DNA from: Pseudomonadales bacterium
GTDB taxonomy: Bacteria; Pseudomonadota; Gammaproteobacteria; Pseudomonadales; Pseudohongiellaceae
Assembly (NCBI GenBank): GCA_022360535.1
Contig: JAKSCP010000011.1
Span: 1 to 6,929, forward strand
Direction of reading: 5' to 3'
DNA: 6,929 nucleotides
The notes below the pieces were generated by a model. That model was given only the letters and a program-made list of their open reading frames with translations. It was not told the DNA's origin and made no database searches. Positions 1-4,997 of the stretch are shown here, in pieces. Both the position numbers and the translations under genes were made by a program. Each line of letters begins with the position of its first letter. The first letter of the stretch is position 1.

Positions 1-90
1 CGATATGAATTTGGATGTCCGGTTAGTGACGAGACTTTCAGAGCCGTCCAAATCTCAAAGTCTGAGCTCTCGAAGAATAGAGTTAATTAG
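1..90 (+). CDS. C-terminal end of an unknown cassette protein (partial)
   Basis: The first reading frame is open from the window edge to a TAG at 88-90 and gives 29 residues, ending SELSKNRVN. The stop lies 10 bases before the left core of the first attC site, which is where an integron cassette gene normally ends. This position is the main reason to call it coding. The fragment is charged and polar, with no membrane segment and one cysteine. I do not recognise a family from so short a tail, and a chance open frame of 29 codons is possible. The start lies outside the window. Confidence 0.45.
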   Translation, partial: RYEFGCPVSDETFRAVQISKSELSKNRVN

Positions 91-100
91 CGGTTACGAC

Positions 101-163
101 ACATAACAAACAAACCAAACAAGGACAGGATTGACGCCCTGCCCATTATTCAAGGCGTTATTT
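101..163 (+). repeat. attC recombination site 1
   Basis: The left core ACATAAC (101-107) pairs with the right core GTTATTT (157-163) in six of seven positions. Between them an inner stem GGACAGG (123-129) pairs with CCTGCCC (138-144) with one A-C mismatch around an 8-base spacer. The left arm is rich in A and C and the right arm contains CATTATTCAAGGC, giving the unequal arms and unpaired bases typical of attC folded as a single strand. The length of 63 bases is close to classical 60-base sites such as the one of aadA cassettes. The predicted exchange point is between G157 and T158. Confidence 0.82.
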
Positions 164-541
164 GCAGCGCATGACCGAGGCGTTGAGTAGTTAAATGAGG
201 CTACGAACAAAAATAATTGGCGGCTTGGCTTCAGTGGTTGGTCTAACATACTACTTCCTAATTCCTCGAATGACGGTACTTAGTGTGGGCGAGCCAAATG
301 ATACCTCCACCACCCGGGGCTTTGGCCGTGATCACCAACTGCATTTAGATGAGGAGCGCATGCTTTTCTATAATGGCAAAGAGCAATTTGCCGTTCCCGA
401 AGGCAGTAAGGCCACTCTTCGTGTAGGGAGAATTGGCAAGCCGATTATTACGGTTGAGGATGTGCGAACTAGATGAGTTCCACACATAACAATCAAACCG
501 ATCAAGGACTGAGCTAAAGCGCAGACCATTATTCATGGGCG
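158..541 (+). mobile_element. Integron cassette carrying the 93-residue protein gene
   Basis: The cassette runs from the TT of the attC1 right core to the G of the attC2 right core, 384 bases. It holds one gene (195-476) that fills most of its length and its own attC (484-547), with only 37 bases before the start codon. No internal promoter was recognised, so expression presumably depends on transcription entering from upstream cassettes or the array promoter. Confidence 0.75.
195..476 (+). CDS. Small membrane-anchored cassette protein of unknown function
   Basis: This 93-residue protein begins with a basic MRLRTK and a hydrophobic stretch at about residues 7-24 (IIGGLASVVGLTYYFLIP), which should act as a signal anchor with the rest exported. 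There is no lipobox. The remaining 65 residues are hydrophilic, with a beta-rich end (about 55-90: ERMLFYNGKEQFAVPEG, then a KATLRVGRIGKPIITVEDV segment) that could form a small periplasmic beta domain. It lacks cysteines and recognisable catalytic motifs. A weak GAG lies 7 bases before the ATG. The gene ends 7 bases before attC2, as cassette genes do. I do not recognise the family; a toxin-antitoxin, immunity or envelope role would be guesswork. Confidence 0.72.
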   Translation: MRLRTKIIGGLASVVGLTYYFLIPRMTVLSVGEPNDTSTTRGFGRDHQLHLDEERMLFYNGKEQFAVPEGSKATLRVGRIGKPIITVEDVRTR

Positions 542-547
542 TTATGT
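484..547 (+). repeat. attC recombination site 2
   Basis: The left core ACATAAC (484-490) is the exact reverse complement of the right core GTTATGT (541-547). Inside, GGACTG (506-511) pairs with CAGACC (522-527) except for an A-A mismatch. The left arm AATCAAACCGATCAAGGAC and the right arm CCATTATTCATGGGC follow the same pattern as attC1. This is the best-formed of the three sites. The exchange point is predicted between G541 and T542. Confidence 0.85.
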
Positions 548-559
548 GTTTCGAAACAC
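546..559. repeat. 14-bp perfect palindrome at the attC2 edge
   Basis: GTGTTTCGAAACAC is its own reverse complement. It overlaps the last two bases of the attC2 right core and lies mostly in the first bases of the next cassette. It could be an operator half-site pair for the hydrolase gene, an added hairpin next to attC, or chance; nothing here decides. Confidence 0.4.
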
Positions 560-579
560 TGAGCACTGGTCTTCCCGCG

Positions 580-648
580 ATGTTAAAAACAAAATGGTAT
601 CGCTTATCTATAAGATTCTCGGCACAGCCAGGGACGAAGCCACTTTAG
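580..648 (+). other. 22-codon open frame abutting the hydrolase start
   Basis: An ATG at 580 opens a frame (MLKTKWYRLSIRFSAQPGTKPL) that ends in TAG at 646-648, directly against the ATG of the hydrolase in the same frame. A ribosome ending here could restart on the adjacent ATG. Alternatively the TAG interrupts what was once a longer N-terminus, although the residues do not form a convincing signal peptide. No good ribosome binding site is visible. It may simply be non-coding leader. Confidence 0.2.
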
Positions 649-1680
649 ATGAAACCGCTAATTGACCCAAGGATTGAAGCATTTCAACAAAAATCACAGA
701 AACCTTTGCTATCAGCAATAGTTTGGAACAATGGCGAACTCTTTGAATCTTCCTATGGAATGGAAAAGGACTCATCAATAGATGTTTTCGAAATCGGCTC
801 AAATGGAAAGACGTTTACTACTACCCTGCTTGCAACTCTAATTCAAAATAAGATTGTAAATCTGGACGATCCAGTGAGCAGATTCAGGCCAGATTTACCT
901 TTCGCGAAAGCCATTACTCTAAAGCAACTGGCAACCCATACCTCCGGACTGCCTCCAAACCCTCTCAAGTGGCACAAGGTTCTTGGTCGAGGGGCAATAG
1001 ACTCAATTCTGAACTTCAATTCGGACCAATTCGAAGACTACTTGTCGGGTATTGAAAAGCTCCCTAAGCCGAAGAGCCCAAAATATTCAAATCTCGGAAT
1101 GGCATTACTTGGAAACCTACTAGCGGGATGCTTAAACCAAACATATGAACAAGCGGTAAAAGAATTAGTACTAGAACCCTTAGGAATGCTTGAAACCCAT
1201 GCATCTGTGGAGAAATATGATGACACGCGGTTGGTCAAGGGGCATTCGGCAAATGGCAGGCCCACACCACATTTCACTTGGGAAAGCATGGAGCCTGCCG
1301 GAGTTTGGTTCTCAACTCCCAGCGATATTATGATTTTTCTCAAGGCGTACCTAGGGCACTCAGGAGACAAGTGGAAGAATGTATTGAAGATTACGACAGA
1401 GCCAGTTGCTAACTATTCCAAGCAGTTGAGTATTGGACTGGGGTGGATATTGTTTGAGAGTGAAGAGGTAGGCAGAATCTGTTTCCACAATGGAGGAACT
1501 TTTGGACAACTCTCTACTTTTGCCTGTGCGTTAGAGAAAGATATTGCCATTGCTCTATTTAGCAACAGAAGAGAAAGATTTTGGCATCCCTTTCTGACCA
1601 GCTATCAGATCGATGCAATGGCAATAGACATATTAGAAATACTCGGCGAGTATAATGTCTCACAAACTAATAACACTTAG
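649..1680 (+). CDS. Serine hydrolase of the beta-lactamase class C / esterase family
   Basis: The 343-residue product carries the three active-site motifs of the family in the right order and spacing: SNGK at 51-54 (SxxK, nucleophile Ser51 and Lys54), YSN at 146-148 (YxN), and HNG at 280-282 (the KTG/HxG box). It also has the typical LATHTSGLP segment at about 94-102. The family includes AmpC beta-lactamases, D-alanyl-D-alanine carboxypeptidases, EstB-like esterases and LACTB-like peptidases; HNG rather than KTG favours an esterase or peptidase over a true beta-lactamase. No signal peptide is seen at this start, and TAG at 646-648 prevents extension upstream, so the protein may be cytoplasmic. 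It is the sole gene of its cassette, has no clear ribosome binding site and ends 87 bases before attC3. Family assignment is firm; the substrate is unknown. Confidence 0.9.
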   Translation: MKPLIDPRIEAFQQKSQKPLLSAIVWNNGELFESSYGMEKDSSIDVFEIGSNGKTFTTTLLATLIQNKIVNLDDPVSRFRPDLPFAKAITLKQLATHTSGLPPNPLKWHKVLGRGAIDSILNFNSDQFEDYLSGIEKLPKPKSPKYSNLGMALLGNLLAGCLNQTYEQAVKELVLEPLGMLETHASVEKYDDTRLVKGHSANGRPTPHFTWESMEPAGVWFSTPSDIMIFLKAYLGHSGDKWKNVLKITTEPVANYSKQLSIGLGWILFESEEVGRICFHNGGTFGQLSTFACALEKDIAIALFSNRRERFWHPFLTSYQIDAMAIDILEILGEYNVSQTNNT

Positions 1681-1694
1681 GGTATATTACTGTA

Positions 1695-1727
1695 GCTTTG
1701 CACTTTTTCTAGTTATGGGTGCAAAGC
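1695..1727. repeat. 9-bp inverted repeat in the hydrolase cassette trailer
   Basis: GCTTTGCAC (1695-1703) and GTGCAAAGC (1719-1727) are exact reverse complements with a 15-base loop. No T-tract follows on either strand, so it is not a canonical intrinsic terminator. It lies between the hydrolase stop and attC3 and may stabilise the 3' end of the transcript. Confidence 0.45.
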
Positions 1728-1767
1728 GACCTTCGTTAGGTGAAACTTTGAAAGTTCGACCAGCACA

Positions 1768-1818
1768 TATCAATCAAGGACAATGCCAGCACCCTGGCCA
1801 TTGTTCAGGACGTTGATG
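1768..1818 (+). repeat. attC recombination site 3, with altered core bases
   Basis: The right core is GTTGATG (1812-1818). The left partner is best read as TATCAAT (1768-1774), which pairs at all seven positions with two G-T wobbles; read by homology to the other sites it is ACATATC (1765-1771). The inner stem GACAATGCCAG (1779-1789) pairs with CTGGCCATTGTTC (1794-1806), leaving unpaired bases on one arm as in functional attC sites. CAAGGAC is shared with attC1 and attC2, but about 9 bases of the left arm are missing. The GTT needed for cleavage remains; the rest of the right core departs from GTTRRRY. Confidence 0.68.
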
Positions 1819-1885
1819 CGGCTGATTGCATTCCGCACCAGACTCATGACCGCCTTGATGAGCAACTTTGACATCCTGTTCTCCT
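1819..1885. other. Junction between cassette array and operon, no clear signal
   Basis: This short stretch joins attC3 to the methyltransferase gene. It contains several ATG or TTG codons that open only short frames and a TTGACA at 1868-1873 without a matching -10 element at normal spacing. I see no convincing promoter or terminator. CCAGACTCATGA at 1838-1849 recurs at 2800-2811, before the acetyltransferase gene. Confidence 0.4.
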
Positions 1886-2752
1886 ATGAAACCAAAGCCA
1901 CTCTTTCAATTTCTTGAAACCGCGAATGAAAGACCTGCCCCTTTCTCGGTATATTCAGCGAGAGAGCTTTGGACAGAAGAACACACCTCGTCTCAAATGC
2001 TGGCCTACCATCTCAATGAAGAAGTCGATCTTTCATCCAGGCGCGCGGATTTCATAGAAGACTCTGTGCGTTGGATGACGGAACGCTTTAATTTATCCAG
2101 TGGTAGCAGAATTATAGATTTTGGCTGTGGCCCGGGGCTGTACACTTCCCGCTTCGCCCGACTTAACGCCGATGTCGCCGGAATCGATTTTTCCTCGCGA
2201 TCGATTGAATATGCTCGCGAATTAGCGCAGAAAAACGAACTGGATATCACTTACTTCGAAGCTGATTACCTTGATTTCGAGCCAGAGGGCAAGTTTGATC
2301 TTATCATCATGATCATGTGCGACTTTTGCGTGCTATCTCCTGATCAACGCCCCAGAATGCTGTCGAAGTTTAAGAGACTGCTGGCCGATGGCGGCCATAT
2401 CGTATTGGATGTCCATTCTCTAGGCGCATTCTCCACGAAAAGCGAAGCGGCGTTCTATGAGAAAAACCAACTCGACGGCTTTTGGTCAGCAGAACCCTAT
2501 TATGCTTTCGTGACAAGCTTTAAATACGAGACAGAAAAAGTCAGTCTTGATAAGTACACGATCATAGAAGAGGATCGAAAAAGAGAGATCTACAACTGGC
2601 TTCAGTACTTTACGCCTGACATGCTTGAAAAAGAAGTCGTGTCAGCCGGGCTTAATATCGAAGAAATATGCGGCGATGTCGCGGGTGGTTCGTACAGTGA
2701 TGACTTAGCAGAATTTGCCGCCATTATAGGAGATAGTGGGGACAGTGAATGA
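1886..2752 (+). CDS. Class I SAM-dependent methyltransferase
   Basis: From the ATG at 1886 the protein has 288 residues; a TTG at 1868 would add six (MTSCSP) but neither start has a clear ribosome binding site. An N-terminal helical region of about 70 residues precedes a Rossmann-type methyltransferase fold. Motif I, IIDFGCGPG, lies at about residues 76-84 and binds S-adenosylmethionine; GIDFSS at about 99-104 supplies the acidic residue (Asp101) that contacts the ribose; FEADYLDF (124-131) is motif II, followed by FDLIIMIMCDF in motif IV. The C-terminal 100 residues form an extra domain that probably selects the substrate, which I cannot name. This matches small-molecule methyltransferases rather than rRNA or DNA enzymes. 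The GNAT gene follows after 55 bases. Confidence 0.88.
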   Translation: MKPKPLFQFLETANERPAPFSVYSARELWTEEHTSSQMLAYHLNEEVDLSSRRADFIEDSVRWMTERFNLSSGSRIIDFGCGPGLYTSRFARLNADVAGIDFSSRSIEYARELAQKNELDITYFEADYLDFEPEGKFDLIIMIMCDFCVLSPDQRPRMLSKFKRLLADGGHIVLDVHSLGAFSTKSEAAFYEKNQLDGFWSAEPYYAFVTSFKYETEKVSLDKYTIIEEDRKREIYNWLQYFTPDMLEKEVVSAGLNIEEICGDVAGGSYSDDLAEFAAIIGDSGDSE

Positions 2753-2807
2753 GCGCTATGACAGGCAGCAAAATGGATCGCCCTCGCCATACGTCTAACC
2801 CAGACTC

Positions 2808-3254
2808 ATGAGCAACTGGACAATCAGAGCTGCCAATCTTGAAGATGCCGAAGGATTGCGAAACTGTATGCTAGGCGCCTACTCCGCCTATGCTGAACGC
2901 ATGGCGAATGACTCCTTACCACCATTAGAAGCCGACTACGCAGAGGAAATCGAAAACTTCCCTACCTGGGTAGCGGAATCAGATGACAGCATTGTCGGTG
3001 GGCTCATCATGTGCTTTGATGAGGACCGCGCCACCTTATCGAATATTGCGGTAGACCCAGACTTTCAGGGACATGGGCTCGGACGGGGACTTCTCGACTT
3101 CGCCGAAAGCGAAGCGAAAAGGCAAGGTTTTAATAGACTGCAATTGGCAACCCATGAGTTGTTAACTGAGAATCTGGCTATCTACAAGCACCTTGGATGG
3201 AATGAAACAGCCAGAGATGGTGGCAAAGTGTTCTTTGAGAAAAATTTGTCCTAG
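2808..3254 (+). CDS. GNAT-family N-acetyltransferase
   Basis: The 148-residue protein has the usual single GNAT domain. It opens with WTIRAANLEDAEGL, the common first strand and helix. The acetyl-CoA-binding motif is at about residues 80-92: IAVDPDFQGHGLG, with Q87-G-H-G-L-G92 matching Q/RxxGxG/A and followed by the helix RGLLDFAESEAK. The C-terminal ENLAIYKHLGWNE (121-133) is the conserved 'N..A...Y...GF' region. It should transfer an acetyl group from acetyl-CoA to an amine; the acceptor is unknown. No clear ribosome binding site precedes the ATG. The hydrolase gene begins 13 bases after its stop, so the two are almost certainly co-transcribed. Confidence 0.9.
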   Translation: MSNWTIRAANLEDAEGLRNCMLGAYSAYAERMANDSLPPLEADYAEEIENFPTWVAESDDSIVGGLIMCFDEDRATLSNIAVDPDFQGHGLGRGLLDFAESEAKRQGFNRLQLATHELLTENLAIYKHLGWNETARDGGKVFFEKNLS

Positions 3255-3267
3255 ACATTATTAAAAG

Positions 3268-4113
3268 ATGCCAATCGCAAAAAACGGAAATTGCCCGATC
3301 TATTACGAGGTCACCATCGACAACGACGGGCCGACCCTGGTGTTAATTGCCGGGCTTGGTGAACAGATCGGTGCCATTGAGTATCCAATGCAACAATGCG
3401 AGCTATTCGGTAATGCAGGTTTTCGAGTAGTGCGCATTGATAATCGCGAAACAGGCTTATCTGGGCCCGACGCTGACAGTGAAACTGTGCCCTTCACCCT
3501 GCTGGATATGGCTGATGATGTTGCGGCTGTCATCAATGACCTGGGTGGTGGACCGGCGCATGTACTCGGCGCTTCCCTGGGCGGTTTCATTGCCCGTTGG
3601 TTGGTCATTCGCCATCCTGAACTCACCTTAAGCCTTACCGTGGTGATGAGTGGCTGCGGTGCCAGTCCTGACGAGGATGGCCCACAAATCGAAGCCGAGG
3701 TTCGCGAAAAGAATAGCCAGGTACTCGCCGCTCTCCCTAAAGATCAGGCAATCGAAAACCTGGTGGCCTACTGGCGCTGGCTTTGGGGCAATAGTTATCC
3801 CTTCCCCGAAGAATTTATACGGGAACGGCTAGCCTATTGTTACGACCGCGCGTACAGACCGGAAGGCATTGGACGTCAGCTCCAGGCGGCAATCTCAACC
3901 CCAGGATTATGGGAAGCCCAGACCCAGATACAAATACCGACCCTGGTACTGCACGGGGGCGAAGATCCTTACTTCTCACTTACCCACGGCGAAGCAATCG
4001 CTCAGCGAATTGGTGGCGCAAAATTCTGGGCGGATCCACGAATGGGACATATCATGCATCAGGAGCAGTGGGAAGAATTGGCCCAACGAGTAAAAGCACT
4101 TGCAGGTACCTAA
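3268..4113 (+). CDS. Alpha/beta-fold hydrolase, RdmC-like
   Basis: The 281-residue protein matches an alpha/beta hydrolase over its full length. The oxyanion-hole region is LVLIAGLGE (24-32), followed by VVRIDNRETGLS (54-65), the DxRxxGxS segment of the family. The nucleophile elbow is GASLGG at 101-106 with Ser103; the acid is Asp233 in HGGEDPYF; the catalytic histidine is His261 in MGHIMH. A helical cap with several tryptophans and tyrosines lies at about 140-205. The closest pattern I know is the RdmC/aclacinomycin methylesterase-like group, but ester hydrolase is the safe statement. AAAAG directly before the ATG is a weak ribosome site. It lies 13 bases after the GNAT gene. No signal peptide, so cytoplasmic. 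Confidence 0.9.
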   Translation: MPIAKNGNCPIYYEVTIDNDGPTLVLIAGLGEQIGAIEYPMQQCELFGNAGFRVVRIDNRETGLSGPDADSETVPFTLLDMADDVAAVINDLGGGPAHVLGASLGGFIARWLVIRHPELTLSLTVVMSGCGASPDEDGPQIEAEVREKNSQVLAALPKDQAIENLVAYWRWLWGNSYPFPEEFIRERLAYCYDRAYRPEGIGRQLQAAISTPGLWEAQTQIQIPTLVLHGGEDPYFSLTHGEAIAQRIGGAKFWADPRMGHIMHQEQWEELAQRVKALAGT

Positions 4114-4141
4114 AAATCACCAACCAATAAGCCAGGCTTGT

Positions 4142-4145
4142 GGAG
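4142..4145 (+). promoter_or_regulatory. Ribosome binding site of the DUF1428 gene
   Basis: GGAG lies 7 bases before the ATG at 4153. It favours that start over the TTG at 4138, which lies upstream of this motif. Confidence 0.6.
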
Positions 4146-4152
4146 CAATCTC

Positions 4153-4506
4153 ATGGATTACATCGATGGTTTCGTAGCGGCAGTACCCAGTGACAGGAAA
4201 GAAGACTATATCGAGTTTGCGCAATTAGCTGCCAAGGTCTTCAAAGAAAATGGTGCTCTCCGAATCGTGGAGTGTTGGGGAGACGATATACCGCAGGGAG
4301 AAGTCACCTCGTTCCCCTTGTCCGTTCAGCTTAAAGAGGACGAAACAGTGGTTTTTTCCTGGGTTGTCTGGCCGTCCCGGGAAGTGCGGGACGAAGCCTA
4401 TCCGAAAATAGAAGCTGATCCTCGCATCCAGCCGGACGTCGTATCGCCACCATTTGATGGCAAGAGAATGATCTACGGCGGGTTTAACATGATAGTGGAT
4501 GAGTGA
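4153..4506 (+). CDS. DUF1428 family protein (YbaA-like)
   Basis: The 117-residue protein starts MDYIDGFVAAVPSDRKEDY, the hallmark opening of DUF1428 proteins such as Escherichia coli YbaA, and continues with the conserved VECWGDDIPQG (about 39-49), TVVFSWVVWPSREVRDEA (65-82) and the end FDGKRMIYGGFNMIV. The fold is a dimeric ferredoxin-like alpha/beta barrel of the type seen in small monooxygenases and stress-response proteins; the function is not established. A TTG at 4138 would add five residues, but the ATG at 4153 fits the family start and has GGAG in front. It sits 39 bases after the hydrolase and 28 before the GFA gene. DUF1428 and GFA genes are both small proteins common in proteobacterial accessory operons. 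Confidence 0.9.
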   Translation: MDYIDGFVAAVPSDRKEDYIEFAQLAAKVFKENGALRIVECWGDDIPQGEVTSFPLSVQLKEDETVVFSWVVWPSREVRDEAYPKIEADPRIQPDVVSPPFDGKRMIYGGFNMIVDE

Positions 4507-4523
4507 ATTCGCGCTCAAGCAAA

Positions 4524-4528
4524 GGGGG
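4524..4528 (+). promoter_or_regulatory. Ribosome binding site of the GFA-family gene
   Basis: GGGGG, preceded by AAA, lies 6 bases before the ATG at 4535. It supports this start over an upstream in-frame ATG at 4499 that would overlap the DUF1428 gene and add a non-homologous-looking N-terminus. Confidence 0.5.
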
Positions 4529-4534
4529 TTAGCA

Positions 4535-4963
4535 ATGAGTGAAATGATCGCAGTAACTGGCCAGTGTTTATGCGGCCAGGTGGAAATCAAATCTGAAGCG
4601 GCCGAACCAAAAGTGGGCGCCTGTCATTGCAATATGTGCCGCAAATGGGGTGGCGGCCCGTTCATGGAAATCAACTGTGGTGCTGGCGTCACTATCACCG
4701 GAGACGAACACGTCAAAACGTTCGACTCGTCTGAATGGGCGGAGCGAGGCTTTTGCGAAAACTGCGGGACTCATCTGTTCTATCGATTGAAAGGCACTGG
4801 TGAGTACATGGTGCCGGTAGGATTGTTCAGCAACGATGCGGAACTCTCGTTCAAGACCCAGGTGTTTATTGACGAGAAGCCAGGCTACTACAGCTTCATC
4901 GAAGACACTGAAAACCTGACTGGTGAACAATTGTTTGCCATGTTTGCACCTCCCTCCGAATAG
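4535..4963 (+). CDS. GFA/CENP-V-type zinc-binding protein
   Basis: The 142-residue protein contains the full zinc-ligand set of the GFA family: CLC at 11-13, CHCNMC at 30-35 and CENC at 74-77, with the typical Q-C-L-C-G, CRKWGG, GFCENCGTHLFY and MVPVGLF contexts. The name comes from S-(hydroxymethyl)glutathione synthase of Paracoccus, which was proposed to speed formaldehyde-glutathione condensation; most members are uncharacterised and no formaldehyde dehydrogenase gene lies nearby, so that role should not be assumed. The C-terminal GYYSFIEDTENLTGEQLF segment is also usual for the family. It is soluble and cytoplasmic. The gene lies 28 bases after DUF1428 and 34 before the TAXI gene. Confidence 0.91.
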   Translation: MSEMIAVTGQCLCGQVEIKSEAAEPKVGACHCNMCRKWGGGPFMEINCGAGVTITGDEHVKTFDSSEWAERGFCENCGTHLFYRLKGTGEYMVPVGLFSNDAELSFKTQVFIDEKPGYYSFIEDTENLTGEQLFAMFAPPSE

Positions 4964-4997
4964 ACACCGACGTAGGGCTTTAGTTGACACCAGTTGT

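Larger units (their letters stand above)
542..1812 (+). mobile_element. Integron cassette carrying the serine hydrolase gene
   Basis: The cassette extends from the TT of the attC2 right core to the G of the attC3 right core, 1271 bases, long for a cassette. It contains a 107-base leader with a 14-bp palindrome and a short open frame, the serine hydrolase gene (649-1680), an 87-base trailer with a 9-bp inverted repeat, and attC3. The cassette looks strongly A/T-rich compared with the operon that follows. Confidence 0.68.
1..1818 (+). mobile_element. Distal part of an integron gene-cassette array
   Basis: Three attC-like sites at 101-163, 484-547 and 1768-1818 alternate with one open reading frame each, all in one direction and each ending shortly before its attC. 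This is the standard layout of a cassette array. The sites resemble one another closely at the left end (ACATAACAA, ACATAACAA, ACATATCAA, then CAAGGAC), as expected of a sedentary chromosomal integron whose cassettes share a site type. Bottom-strand cleavage between G and TT of the right core would define cassettes at 158-541 and 542-1812. No integrase, attI or Pc promoter is visible; by orientation they should lie to the left. Coding sequence in the array looks richer in A and T than the genes after 1886, consistent with acquisition. Confidence 0.8.

Noticed and set aside
1868..1873. Perfect TTGACA, possible -35 promoter box before the methyltransferase gene
   Set aside because: No TATAAT-like hexamer lies 16-18 bases downstream, and transcription would start inside the gene.
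2793..2799. GTCTAAC resembling an attC left core between the methyltransferase and GNAT genes
   Set aside because: No right core or hairpin follows, because the GNAT gene begins 9 bases later.
1838..2811. 12-base repeat CCAGACTCATGA at 1838-1849 and 2800-2811, before two gene starts
   Set aside because: A shared 12-mer is about what chance predicts in a window of this size, and the other genes of the run lack it.
4367..4393. Inverted repeat CGTCCCG / CGGGACG
   Set aside because: It lies inside the DUF1428 coding region and is short; no reason to see a regulatory role.
4984..4989. TTGACA just before the TAXI gene
   Set aside because: A -10 element would fall after the ATG at 4998, inside the signal-peptide codons, and none is seen.
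4568..4990. 140-codon open frame on the - strand
   Set aside because: It is the antisense of the GFA gene, whose zinc motifs are unmistakable on the + strand.
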